A DNA stretch of 64,000 nucleotides from Amycolatopsis mongoliensis (GTDB lineage Bacteria > Actinomycetota > Actinomycetes > Mycobacteriales > Pseudonocardiaceae), in NCBI RefSeq assembly GCF_030285665.1, contig NZ_CP127295.1, forward strand, positions 2,976,001 to 3,040,000, in the 5' to 3' direction. Positions within the stretch are counted from its first letter, which is position 1; each line of letters begins with the position of its first letter. Below, piece after piece: positions 34,913-43,237 of the stretch. The notes beneath the pieces were generated by a model that had not been told where the DNA came from, ran no database searches, and saw nothing but the letters and a program-made list of their open reading frames with translations. The position numbers and the translations under genes are program-made.

Positions 34913-37174
34913 GTGTCAGGCATGACCGGCGTGGGTGACGACTCGCGCGGCCGCCTACTGGGCAGGCCGTGGCTCGTCGTCGGATTCGTCCTCGCCATCG
35001 GAGCCACCCTCGCACTGGTGCTCAGCGACGATCTCCGCTATCTCCGGCTCGGGATCGTCGCGGCCCTCTGGGCTGCCCTGATCGGCGCTTTCCTCGCCGT
35101 GAAGTACCGCAAGCACGCGGCACAGAGCGAGGACGCGGTCGCCGAGGCGCAGGCTGTGTACGAGCTGGAGCTGGAACGCGAGATCGCGGCCCGGCGTGAA
35201 TTCGAGCTGGAGGTGGAGGCGGAGAACCGCAGCGAGTCCGACTCCCGCGGCCGCGAGGAGCTGGAGGCGCTGCGCGCCGAGGTGTCCGCGCTGCGCGACA
35301 GCCTCCAGTCGCTGTTCGGCGGCGAGGTGCTGCTCGAACGCGTCGCGCTGACCGCGCAGGCGACCCGGATGCGCAAGCTGTCCGACGAGAACCGCATGAT
35401 TCCCGACGCCGCGCCGAAGAAGAAGCCGGCCCAGCTGATGGCCGGGAAGAAGCCGGCCGAGGCGGGCGAGCGGCCGACCGAGCTGATCGACCGGGTGCTC
35501 GACGAGCGCCGCCGCAAGGCGTCGGGCGGGAAGCCCGCGAACGGCAAGGGGCTCGGCAAGGGCAAGGGCTTCGGCGGAAAGCCGGCCCCGAAGGCCCCGG
35601 CCAACGTCAACGCCCAGAGCACCCAGCAGATCGCCCGGCCGAAGCCGCTGAGCGAACGCCGTCCGCCGGTGCCGGCCGTCGACCCGGCCCTCAACGCCGC
35701 GCAGCGCGAGCTGAAGGCCGCCGAGCTGCGCGCCGAGGCGGCCCGCCGCCAGGCCGAGTCGCAGCCCATGCGGCTGCCGAACGCGGAAGAAGCCGCGAAA
35801 CAGCCCGAGCGCCGTCCCGAGGCCGCCGCCGAGCCGACGCGCCAGGTGCCGCGGCCCGAGCCCAAGACCGAGATCCGCCGCGCCCCGGAGCCGAAGACGG
35901 AGATCCGCCGTCCCGAGCCGCCGCCCGCGCGCCGGGCGGAGCTGTCGCGTCCGGCGATGCGGCCCGCCGAGGTGTCGCGGTCGGACATCCCGCGCGTGGA
36001 GCGGTCGATGCCGGCCATTCCGCGGGTGGAGATGTCGCGTCCGGACATTCCTCGGGTCGAGATGTCTCGCCCGGACATCCCGCGGGTCGAGCGGTCCATG
36101 CCCGACATCCCGCGCGTGGAGCGGTCGATGCCCGCGATTCCGCGGGTGGAGATGTCGCGTCCGGACATTCCCCGCGTGGAGATGTCGCGGCCGGACATCC
36201 CGCGCGTGGAGATGTCCCGCCCCGACCTCCCGCGCGTCGAGCGGTCCCGGACGGACTTGCCCCGCGTCGGCGGCCAGCCGAACGGTGCGCGTCCCGAGCC
36301 GCGCAAGGCGCCCGAGCCGCCGCGGCCGGCGCCGCCCCGGCCCGCTCCGCCGGTGAAGCCGTCGGAGATGTCCCGATCGGACATCCGGCCGGTGACCGAC
36401 CTGAGCGCGGCCTTCCAGAACCGGGACGACTTCGCCGAGCGGCAGCGGCCGAACCGGCCGAAGCCGCCCGAGCCGAAGGCCCCGCCGATGCCGAGGGACG
36501 CCTCGGCCTCGCGCCGCGACCTTCCGCCGGTCGTCCCGCCGACGACGCCCGTGCCGAACACCGGCCCGGCCGCGCGGCAGCCGTCGCGCACGAACCTGCC
36601 GCCGGTGGTGCCGCCGACCACGCCGGTCCCGGCCGCCGACGGCCGCCGTCCGTCGCGGCTGGAGCAGTTCTCGCGGGCGGACATGTCGCCGATCCTCGAC
36701 GAGCCGGCCTCCCGGCACGGGGGTTCGCACCGCGCGCCCGCCGAGGCCGCGAAGGCCGACGCGCCGGTGGTGAACCCGACACTCCCGGAGTCGGTCCGCA
36801 ACTTCCAGGGCCGCTCGGGTGGCCGTCGCCGCAAGCCGGACGAGTCGCAGCAGATGCCGGCGGTGCCCGCACCGGAGCCCACCGGCGGCGGCCGTCGCCG
36901 TCGCCCGGACGGCGAGCCCCCGGCGTGGGAGGGCATGGTCGCCGAGCGGGCGTCGATGTCGCGCCGCAACATGGCCCCGGTCGACCCGGCCGACGTGGAG
37001 CAGAACGGCAACGGCCACAACGGCGCGAGCAACGGCCACGCCCGCAACGGCCACCGGTCGGCCGAGGTGCCGGGCAGCGGTTCGCACACGGCGGGCCGCT
37101 CGGTGAGCGAACTGCTGGCGGCGAACGGCGGCACCGGCTCCACCCCGCGCCGCCGCCGCCGCGCAGAGGACTGA
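34913..37174 (+). CDS. membrane protein with coiled coil and repetitive Pro/Arg-rich tail (Rv3604c-like)
   Basis: 753 residues from GTG 34913 (ATG 34922 is equally possible). Two N-terminal membrane helices (~20-37 and ~43-63) and a coiled coil (~65-140, EAQAVYELELEREIAARREF) with the conserved LFGGEVLLERVALTAQATRMRKLSD, the part shared with Rv3604c. From ~170 on it is disordered, basic and Pro rich, with a ten-residue repeat array (~359-452) and an AQSTQQIA motif. The position between DUF3180 and the panC group is conserved. Probably a cytoplasmic-facing scaffold at the membrane (inference). Confidence 0.8.
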   Translation: MSGMTGVGDDSRGRLLGRPWLVVGFVLAIGATLALVLSDDLRYLRLGIVAALWAALIGAFLAVKYRKHAAQSEDAVAEAQAVYELELEREIAARREFELEVEAENRSESDSRGREELEALRAEVSALRDSLQSLFGGEVLLERVALTAQATRMRKLSDENRMIPDAAPKKKPAQLMAGKKPAEAGERPTELIDRVLDERRRKASGGKPANGKGLGKGKGFGGKPAPKAPANVNAQSTQQIARPKPLSERRPPVPAVDPALNAAQRELKAAELRAEAARRQAESQPMRLPNAEEAAKQPERRPEAAAEPTRQVPRPEPKTEIRRAPEPKTEIRRPEPPPARRAELSRPAMRPAEVSRSDIPRVERSMPAIPRVEMSRPDIPRVEMSRPDIPRVERSMPDIPRVERSMPAIPRVEMSRPDIPRVEMSRPDIPRVEMSRPDLPRVERSRTDLPRVGGQPNGARPEPRKAPEPPRPAPPRPAPPVKPSEMSRSDIRPVTDLSAAFQNRDDFAERQRPNRPKPPEPKAPPMPRDASASRRDLPPVVPPTTPVPNTGPAARQPSRTNLPPVVPPTTPVPAADGRRPSRLEQFSRADMSPILDEPASRHGGSHRAPAEAAKADAPVVNPTLPESVRNFQGRSGGRRRKPDESQQMPAVPAPEPTGGGRRRRPDGEPPAWEGMVAERASMSRRNMAPVDPADVEQNGNGHNGASNGHARNGHRSAEVPGSGSHTAGRSVSELLAANGGTGSTPRRRRRAED
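35987..36270 (+). repeat. in-frame 30-bp tandem repeat (10-residue units)
   Basis: About nine units of IPRVE[MR]S[RM]P[DA], for example IPRVEMSRPD and IPRVERSMPA, in the tail of the gene spanning 34913-37174. The DNA units differ mainly at wobble positions. The alternation of two unit types suggests block duplication. Confidence 0.9.
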
Positions 37175-37191
37175 GCCCGGCTCGATCTCCC

Positions 37192-37308
37192 AGCGCCCCA
37201 ATGTGGCGTTCGGTGCGTGGGACGCACCGAAGGCCACATTGGGTGCGCTGGACGCACCGAAGGCCGCCTTGGGTGCGCTGGACGCACCGAAGGCCACATT
37301 GGGGCGCT
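37192..37308. repeat. composite palindrome R6 with internal direct repeats
   Basis: 16-bp outer arms AGCGCCCCAATGTGGC (37192-37207) and its complement (37293-37308) enclose three ~31-bp direct units containing GACGCACCGAAGGCC and ATTGGGTGCGCTG. It lies between two plus-strand genes, 17 bp after the first stop. A shorter relative (R7) is at 50648. Confidence 0.85.
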
Positions 37309-37391
37309 CGGGAAACGGCTGACATGCGGGACGCGCCGTGTGTGCCAGGTGGCGTTCCGGTTCCTGTCCGGTCTGCGTAGGGTGACCGGCT

Positions 37392-38558
37392 GTGAGCGGA
37401 ACCCTCTCGCCCGCGACGGGACTCGATCGTGGACGGCGGCCTCGCCGGATCACCGTGCTGCTGCCGGTGCTCGGGCTGATCGTGGTCGCCCTGTGCGGCC
37501 TGTTCCTGTTCGGTCTGGCCACCGCGCGGGTCGGCCCCCTTGCCGTCACCATCGGGGTCCTCGCCGCGCTCGTGCCGGTCGCCGGCGTGGTCGCCGGGTT
37601 CCTCTGGGTCGACCGCTGGGAGCCCGAACCGGCGAAGTTCCTGCTCCTCGCCTTCGCCTGGGGTGCCTGCATCGCGACGATCACCGCGCTGCTCATCAAC
37701 ACCACCGCCGAGGCCGTCGGGGACGAGCTGCTCGGCAAGGGCAGCGGCAACACCATCGCCGCGCTCGTGTCCGCGCCCGTCGTCGAAGAGGCCGCCAAGG
37801 CCCTGTTCGTCGTGCTCATCCTGTGGCGCCGGTCCAGCGAGTTCGACGGCGTCGTGGACGGCGTCGTCTACGCCGGGTTCAGCGCCGCCGGGTTCGCGTT
37901 CACCGAGAACATCTACTACTTCGGCCGCGCGTTCGCCGACTACGGCTTCGGCGACGGGCACAGCCAGGGCGTCATCACGGCGTTCTTCCTCCGCGGTGTC
38001 CTCGCGCCGTTCACGCACCCGCTCTTCGCCGTGCTCACCGGGATCGGGATCGGCATCGCCGCGCGGACGACCACGAAGGCGATGAAGGTCCTGGCGCCGC
38101 TCGCCGGCTACCTCGCCGCCGTCAGCCTGCACGCGCTGTGGAACAGCGCCGCGCTGCTCGGCGGGTCGAAGTTCCTGACCGTCTACTTCCTGATCATGCT
38201 GCCGCTGTTCCTCGGCGTGGTCTACCTGGTCGTCCTCCAGCGACGGCGCGAGCAGCGGATCATCGCCACCGCCCTGCCGCACATGGCCGCGGCCCGCTGG
38301 ATCGCGCCGTCGGAGGTCGACCTGCTGGCCAGCCTGCCCGGCCGCCGGGCCTGGCGGCGGCAGGCGAAACGCCAGTCCGGCAAGCGGGCGGCAAAGGCCG
38401 TCGCCGTCTACCAGGCGAGCGTGACGGAGCTCGCGTTCCTGGACCGGCGGGCGCTCACCTCCGACGCCGACCGGCAGCGCCAGCAGGAGCTGCTGCGCAC
38501 GCTGAAGGCCGCGCGGGCGGAGGCGACGCGCCTCGCCGACGAGGCCTCCCGAGGGTGA
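37392..38558 (+). CDS. PrsW family intramembrane metalloprotease
   Basis: 388 residues from GTG 37392. About eight membrane helices between residues 20 and 290, with the family motifs VVEEAAKALFVVL (EExxK), FAFTENIYYF (F..ENxxY), HPLFAVLTGIG and SLHALWN; the two Glu and the two His are the predicted metal ligands. A basic cytoplasmic tail follows (~300-388). PrsW of Bacillus cleaves an anti-sigma factor; members in actinobacteria have few known substrates. It follows composite palindrome R6 and is not clearly co-transcribed with its neighbours. Confidence 0.88.
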   Translation: MSGTLSPATGLDRGRRPRRITVLLPVLGLIVVALCGLFLFGLATARVGPLAVTIGVLAALVPVAGVVAGFLWVDRWEPEPAKFLLLAFAWGACIATITALLINTTAEAVGDELLGKGSGNTIAALVSAPVVEEAAKALFVVLILWRRSSEFDGVVDGVVYAGFSAAGFAFTENIYYFGRAFADYGFGDGHSQGVITAFFLRGVLAPFTHPLFAVLTGIGIGIAARTTTKAMKVLAPLAGYLAAVSLHALWNSAALLGGSKFLTVYFLIMLPLFLGVVYLVVLQRRREQRIIATALPHMAAARWIAPSEVDLLASLPGRRAWRRQAKRQSGKRAAKAVAVYQASVTELAFLDRRALTSDADRQRQQELLRTLKAARAEATRLADEASRG

Positions 38559-38584
38559 CCCGGTCCGGGTGAAGCTGGTCACCC
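38553..38584 (+). terminator. possible hairpin terminator after the PrsW gene
   Basis: GGGTGACC (38553-38560, including the stop codon) pairs with GGTCACCC (38577-38584). No U-tract; weak evidence. Confidence 0.35.
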
Positions 38585-38702
38585 GGGCTCAACGCTTCGC
38601 GCTTGACCGAGTTAGTCTCGCGCCGTTCGTCCGGTACCCGGAGCGGGACTGGAACGAGAGCAGAGGGAGTCTGCCAACCATGAGCGTCCACAGGCGCACG
38701 CC

Positions 38703-39608
38703 ATGATGAGGCCCGCCCGCCTCGCGGTCGGGGTCGTCTCCGCCGGCCGGGTGGGCAGCGTGCTCGGCGCCGCGCTGGCCCGGGCGGGGCACACCGTGGT
38801 CGCCGCGTCGGGACTGTCGGCCGCGTCGCTGGCCCGTGCCGAACGCCTCCTCCCCGACGTGCCCCTGCTGCCGCCCGACGAAACCGTCCGCCGGGCGGAC
38901 CTGGTGCTGCTCGCCCTCCCCGACGACGCGCTGGCCGGCATGGTCCGCGGGCTCGTCGCGACCGGGTCGCTGCGGCCCGGGCAGATCGTCGTGCACACCT
39001 CCGGCGCGCAGGGCATCGACGTGCTGGCACCCGCCGCCGAGGCCGGGGCGCTGGCGCTCGCGCTGCACCCGGTGATGACGTTCACCGGCCGCGAGGAGGA
39101 CCTCGAGCGGCTGGCGGCGTGCAGCATCGGCGTCACCGCGGCGGCGGACGACGAAGCCGGGTGGAGCGTCGGCGAGGCCCTCGCGGTCGAGATGGGTGCC
39201 GAGCCGGTGCGCATCCCCGACTCCGCGCGAGCGCTCTACCACGCTGCGTTGACCCACGGCGCGAACCACCTGATGACACTGGTCGCCGACTGCGCGGAAG
39301 TCTTGCGGGAAGCGGGAATCGCGCACTCCGAACGCCTGGTGGCGCCACTGCTTTCGGCGGCGTTGGATAATGTGCTCAGACACGGCGACCGCGCGCTCAC
39401 CGGCCCGGTCGCCCGTGGCGACGTCGGCACCGTCCGCAAGCACCTCGAAGTGCTGGCGGATCGGGCGCCGGACGTGGCGCCGGCCTACCGCGCGCTGGCC
39501 AAGCGCACGGTGGCGCGTTCGTCGGCTGCCGGGCTGCTGGACACCGCGGCCGCCAAAGACCTCACCGAACTCCTCGACGATCCCGCCGAAGGGCACCAAG
39601 ACCAGTGA
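38703..39608 (+). CDS. DUF2520 Rossmann-like protein (Rv3603c-like)
   Basis: 301 residues from ATG 38703 (or 38706). N-terminal NAD(P)-type Rossmann fold with GVVSAGRVGSVLGAALARAGHTVV, then LALPDDALAGMV, VVHTSGAQGIDVL and LHPVMTFTG, followed by a C-terminal helical 6-phosphogluconate-dehydrogenase-like domain (ARALYHAALTHGANHLMTL). Conserved immediately upstream of panC; its 4-bp overlap suggests a role near pantothenate synthesis, perhaps as a ketopantoate reductase-type enzyme (inference, not shown). Confidence 0.85.
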   Translation: MMRPARLAVGVVSAGRVGSVLGAALARAGHTVVAASGLSAASLARAERLLPDVPLLPPDETVRRADLVLLALPDDALAGMVRGLVATGSLRPGQIVVHTSGAQGIDVLAPAAEAGALALALHPVMTFTGREEDLERLAACSIGVTAAADDEAGWSVGEALAVEMGAEPVRIPDSARALYHAALTHGANHLMTLVADCAEVLREAGIAHSERLVAPLLSAALDNVLRHGDRALTGPVARGDVGTVRKHLEVLADRAPDVAPAYRALAKRTVARSSAAGLLDTAAAKDLTELLDDPAEGHQDQ

Positions 39609-40510
39609 CCACACCGAAATTCAGCCGCGGCACGCTGAACACGTTCACGTCGCCCGAGCAGATGAGCCAGGTCAGCCGGGCTCTGCACGGCGTCGGCCGC
39701 AAGCTGGCGCTCGTGCCGACCATGGGCGCGCTGCACGCCGGGCACCGCGAGCTGATCCGCCGTGCGAAGCGGCTGCCGAACAACGTCGTCGCCACCTCGA
39801 TCTTCGTCAACCCGCTGCAGTTCGGCGAGGGCGAGGACTTCGAGGCGTACCCGCGGCCGCTGGAGAACGACCTCGCCGTGCTGACCGAGGACGGCGTCGA
39901 AATCGCGTTCACGCCCAGCGCCGACGCGCTCTACGCCGAAGGCGCCGCGGTCACCGTGCACCCCGGCCCGCTCGGCGGGGAACTGGAGGGCGCCGTCCGG
40001 CCCGGCCACTTCGCCGGCGTGCTCACCGTCGTGGCGAAGCTGTTCAACCTGCTCCGCCCGGACTACGCGCTCTTCGGCGAAAAGGACTACCAGCAACTGG
40101 TCCTGATCAAGCGGATGGTGCGGGACCTGAACATCGACACGCACGTCATCGGCGTGCCGACCGTGCGGGAGCGCGACGGGCTGGCGCTGTCGTCGCGCAA
40201 CGTCTACCTGACGCCCGAGCAGCGTGAAGACGCCATCGTCCTGTCGGCCGCCCTCACCGCGGGGGGGTTCGTCGGGCGCGACGGCGCGGACGCGGTCCTC
40301 GAGACCGCGTGGAAGACCCTCGCCGCGCGGCCGGCGGTCGAGGTGGATTACCTGGAGTTGAGGGGAACCGACCTCGGGCCGGCGCCCGTCGATGGGGAAG
40401 CACGACTGTTGATCGCGGCCCGGGTGGGGAGTACCCGGCTGATCGACAACGTTCCGGTTCTGCTCGGCGCTGCCGTCGAGCACCCGGAGCGGCTGGACGC
40501 AGGGGAATAG
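39605..40510 (+). CDS. panC: pantothenate synthetase
   Basis: 301 residues from GTG 39605, overlapping the previous stop. ATP-dependent ligation of pantoate and beta-alanine. Seen: LVPTMGALHAGHREL (HxGH, residues ~44-47), TSIFVNPLQFGEGEDF, the KDYQQLVLIKRMV motif, and PTVRERDGLALSSRN with the KMSKS-equivalent. Standard length and motifs. Followed 10 bp later by panD, which makes its beta-alanine. Confidence 0.96.
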   Translation: MTTPKFSRGTLNTFTSPEQMSQVSRALHGVGRKLALVPTMGALHAGHRELIRRAKRLPNNVVATSIFVNPLQFGEGEDFEAYPRPLENDLAVLTEDGVEIAFTPSADALYAEGAAVTVHPGPLGGELEGAVRPGHFAGVLTVVAKLFNLLRPDYALFGEKDYQQLVLIKRMVRDLNIDTHVIGVPTVRERDGLALSSRNVYLTPEQREDAIVLSAALTAGGFVGRDGADAVLETAWKTLAARPAVEVDYLELRGTDLGPAPVDGEARLLIAARVGSTRLIDNVPVLLGAAVEHPERLDAGE

Positions 40511-40519
40511 GAGTCCACG

Positions 40520-41017
40520 ATGTACCGCACCATGCTCAAGTCGAAGATCCACCGGGTCACCGTGACCCAGGCCGACCTGCACTACGTGGGTTCGGTGACG
40601 GTCGACGAGGACCTGATGGAGGCCGCGGACCTGCTGCCGGGGGAACAGGTGTCCATTGTGGACGTCACCAACGGGGCGCGGCTGGAGACCTACGTCATCA
40701 AGGGCGAACGCGGCAGCGGCGTGCTCGGCATCAACGGCGCCGCGGCGCACCTGGTGCACCCGGGTGACCTGGTCATCCTCATTTCGTACGGCCAGATGGA
40801 CGACGCCGAAGCCGCGACGTACGAGCCGCGCGTGGTGTTCGTCGACGCGGACAACCGGATCGTCCACCGGCACACCGACCCCGGCCACGCGCCGGAGGGG
40901 TCCGGGCTGCTGTCCGGCACGGTGACCCTGCCGCCGGAGGAGGAGACGGCGGTGTTCCCGGTCGCGGAGACGGCGGACGCCCGCCGCCTCGACGCGCTGC
41001 TGCACGCGGAAAGCTGA
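40520..41017 (+). CDS. panD: aspartate 1-decarboxylase
   Basis: 165 residues. Pyruvoyl enzyme made as a proenzyme; self-cleavage between Gly24 and Ser25 in [10 protein letters not shown] generates the pyruvoyl group. [21 protein letters not shown], the [10 protein letters not shown] strand, [25 protein letters not shown] and a Tyr after SYGQ are all present. The C-terminus is about 25-35 residues longer than usual. It makes beta-alanine for panC. Confidence 0.96.
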   Translation: MYRTMLKSKIHRVTVTQADLHYVGSVTVDEDLMEAADLLPGEQVSIVDVTNGARLETYVIKGERGSGVLGINGAAAHLVHPGDLVILISYGQMDDAEAATYEPRVVFVDADNRIVHRHTDPGHAPEGSGLLSGTVTLPPEEETAVFPVAETADARRLDALLHAES

Positions 41018-41022
41018 CCCGC

Positions 41023-41799
41023 TTGCTGCTCGCGATCGACGTCGGCAACACGAACATCGTGCTGGGGCTGTACTCCGGCAGTGAACTGGTCGGCGACTGG
41101 CGCATGCGCACGGACGCGCGCATCACCGCCGACGAGCTGGCGTTGACGGTGCGCGGCCTGCTGGGCCCGCACGCGGACGCGGTGACCGGCATCAGTGCAC
41201 TGTCGACGGTGCCGGCGGTGCTGCGCGAGCTGCGGGTGATGCTCAGCCGGTACTACGACCGGCTCCCGAAGATCGTGGTGGAGCCGGGGGTCCGCACGGG
41301 CGTCGCCCTGCTGGTGGACAACCCGAAGGAGGTGGGCGCGGACCGGCTGGTGAACACGCTGGCCGCGCACCACCTCCACAGCACGGCGTGCGTGGTGGTC
41401 GACTTCGGGACCTCCACGAACGTGGACGCGATTTCCGCCAGGGGCGAGTTCCTCGGCGGGGCGTTCGCGCCGGGGATCGAGATTTCGGTGGACGCGCTGG
41501 CGTTGCGCGCGGCGGCGTTGCGGAAGGTCGAGCTGGTCCCGCCCCGGTCGGTGATCGGGAAGAACACTGTGGAGTGCCTGCAGTCGGGGATCCTGTACGG
41601 CTTCGCCGGGCAGGTGGACGGGCTGGTCCGGCGGATCGTCCGGGAGCTGGCGCCGAGCGGGACGGAACCGGTGGCGGTGCTGGCGACCGGCGGCCTGGCG
41701 CCGCTGGTGATCAGCGAGTCGGAGACGATCACCGACCACGTGCCGGATCTGACGCTGCTCGGGTTGCGGCTGGTCTTCGAGCGCAACAACCGCCCCTAG
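41023..41799 (+). CDS. coaX: type III pantothenate kinase
   Basis: 258 residues, starting at TTG 41023, 5 bp after panD. ASKHA fold: LLAIDVGNTNIVLGLY (phosphate 1), PKEVGADRLVNTLAAHH, VVDFGTSTNVDAIS (phosphate 2; the canonical GTAxT reads GTSTN here), GAFAPGIEIS and LATGGLAPLV. It starts CoA synthesis from pantothenate and needs a monovalent cation. The panC-panD-coaX set completes the local pathway; palindrome R8 follows. Confidence 0.94.
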   Translation: MLLAIDVGNTNIVLGLYSGSELVGDWRMRTDARITADELALTVRGLLGPHADAVTGISALSTVPAVLRELRVMLSRYYDRLPKIVVEPGVRTGVALLVDNPKEVGADRLVNTLAAHHLHSTACVVVDFGTSTNVDAISARGEFLGGAFAPGIEISVDALALRAAALRKVELVPPRSVIGKNTVECLQSGILYGFAGQVDGLVRRIVRELAPSGTEPVAVLATGGLAPLVISESETITDHVPDLTLLGLRLVFERNNRP

Positions 41800-41880
41800 T
41801 GTCGCGCGTTGCCAGTTGTTGCCGTTCGAGGTGTCGGGAGCCTGCGCCACGAGGCCCCGGCCCATGCAGCCCCTCCCGCG

Positions 41881-41940
41881 ACGACATGAATGAGTCATTC
41901 ACCTCGTCCGGCGACATGAATGACTCATTCATGTCGCCGG
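41881..41940. repeat. palindrome R8 between convergent genes
   Basis: A perfect 27-bp palindrome (41911-41937; core CATGAATGACTCATTCATG) preceded by a partial copy (41882-41901). It separates coaX from the convergent membrane protein gene, so it may serve as a terminator for both. Confidence 0.8.
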
Positions 41941-41956
41941 ACCAGCCGCCGCGCCC

Positions 41957-42361
41957 CTAGCCGCGCGCCAGGCGCCGGCGTTCGAGGACGTACCCCAGCG
42001 CCGTCAGGGCCAGGGCCGGGAAGGCCACCTTCGCCTGGGGGAACTTCGCCGTCCCCGGCGGGTCCACCGCCTTCGACCCGGGGTAGGCCAGCGCCGAGAT
42101 CTGCGTCAGCCAGTACAGGGACGCCAGGGTCGCGCCCGCGTCGAGACCCTCCCGGGCCGAGGGAGCTCGCCAGAGCTGCCACAGACTGGTCGCCCCCAGC
42201 GCCAGCCCGAGGCTCATCGTCTGGCCGTTGTGGAACTTCGCGTGTGGCGGCCAGGCAGGGTTCTTGACGTGGGTCTCGTTCCAGTCGGCGCGGTACGGGC
42301 CCACCGCCGTCACCACCGACACCAGCGAGATCACGGCCCGCCCCAAGGATTTCCTGCGCAT
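41957..42361 (-). CDS. small membrane protein with conserved NPAWPPHAKFH motif
   Basis: 134 residues with ATG 42361. About four hydrophobic segments (~8-22, 46-62, 75-92, 110-128). The DWNETHVKNPAWPPHAKFHNGQT segment resembles the DUF6640-type family, with clustered His and Trp that could bind metal or a lipid head group. A MerR-type promoter begins 7 bp upstream, giving a leaderless mRNA and a single-gene unit. Function unknown. Confidence 0.7.
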   Translation of the reverse strand: MRRKSLGRAVISLVSVVTAVGPYRADWNETHVKNPAWPPHAKFHNGQTMSLGLALGATSLWQLWRAPSAREGLDAGATLASLYWLTQISALAYPGSKAVDPPGTAKFPQAKVAFPALALTALGYVLERRRLARG

Positions 42362-42367
42362 GAACGC

Positions 42368-42398
42368 AGTATCGAACCTCCAGTTCGCTGGAGGTCAA
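42368..42398 (-). promoter_or_regulatory. MerR-type leaderless promoter
   Basis: Minus strand: -35 TTGACC (42398-42393), 19-bp spacer with the dyad CTCCAG-CGAA-CTGGAG, and -10 GATACT (42373-42368), 6 bp before ATG 42361. The centre is one base longer than in the other two operators, so a different MerR protein may bind. Confidence 0.65.
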
Positions 42399-42408
42399 TG
42401 CCGGAGTC

Positions 42409-43161
42409 TCAGCGGCGCAAAGCGCGGAACGTCCAGGTGCGCAGCGGCAGGTCGAACTCGCCGGACGCGGTGTGCGGATTCGCGGCGAGGAACTGCCGGA
42501 TCTCCGCCAGTGCGGCGGCCGCCTCCGCCGGATCCGCGACGATCATGTGCGAATGCGTGGCGATCGTTTCGACGAGGCTTTCCGCGGTGCGCCGTTGCCC
42601 ATGGTGGAACGTGCGGCTCTCGAAAGGCTCGAACGCGGGGTGCGTGGCCGGTTCCCGGCTGCCGTCGGTCCAGGCGCGGCTCACTCCGGTCCGGCCGAGA
42701 TTCCCGAACTCCGCGACCCACGGCACCGAATCGTCTTCGTAGTTCCACATCGGCACCAGCACGCCGCCCGGGCGCAGTACGCGCGCGATCTCCGTCATCG
42801 CCGCCGGAACGTCGAACCAATGGAACGCCTGGCCGACGAAAACCGCGTCGACTTCGCCGTCGGGCAACGGGATCCGTTCCGCCTGACCCGCCAATGACGT
42901 CACCGACGGTACGGTCCGGCCCAGTTCGGCGCGCATTTCCGGGTCGGGTTCGACAGCCGTGACGTCGAGGCCGAGTTCGGCCAGGCCGAGGGTGAGCTTG
43001 CCGGTTCCGGCGGCCAGATCGAGTACCCGTCGCGGGGTTCCGCTCGCGCCCGAAAGGCCCCATTCGAGCGCTTCCCGCGGGTAGTCGGGCCGGTGCTCGG
43101 CGTACGCGGCCGCTCGGCTGCCGAAGGAAGAAGCTCGCTGCGCGCGTGTGGGATCACTCAC
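42409..43161 (-). CDS. class I SAM-dependent methyltransferase
   Basis: 250 residues from GTG 43161. Rossmann-type fold: SAM site VLDLAAGTGKLTLGL (E/DxGxGxG form, ~46-60), VTAVEPDPEMRAEL, FVGQAFHWFDVPAAM (motif post-II with the QAFHWF typical of small-molecule methyltransferases) and RVLRPGGVLV (motif III). The N-terminal FGSRAAAYAEHRPDYP is the usual methyltransferase_11 lead. Substrate unknown. It lies 11 bp upstream of the MerR-type promoter region and reads away from lysS. Confidence 0.88.
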   Translation of the reverse strand: MSDPTRAQRASSFGSRAAAYAEHRPDYPREALEWGLSGASGTPRRVLDLAAGTGKLTLGLAELGLDVTAVEPDPEMRAELGRTVPSVTSLAGQAERIPLPDGEVDAVFVGQAFHWFDVPAAMTEIARVLRPGGVLVPMWNYEDDSVPWVAEFGNLGRTGVSRAWTDGSREPATHPAFEPFESRTFHHGQRRTAESLVETIATHSHMIVADPAEAAAALAEIRQFLAANPHTASGEFDLPLRTWTFRALRR

Positions 43162-43237
43162 CGGCCCAGGTTAATGGACGGAAAGGAAAGGTAATCCGGT
43201 TGGCGTAGTGCTCAGCCGGGTTCGTACCCTATGGGCC

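Noticed and set aside
35987..36270. CRISPR array
   Set aside because: The 30-bp units are contiguous and in frame within a gene, with no unique spacers.
37192..37308. CRISPR array
   Set aside because: Only three units, no spacers of constant length and no cas genes; the whole block is a nested palindrome.
34955..37819. 954-codon minus-strand open frame over the repeat-containing membrane protein gene
   Set aside because: Shadow of the sense gene; its His/Arg/Asp repeats are the complement of the sense repeat.
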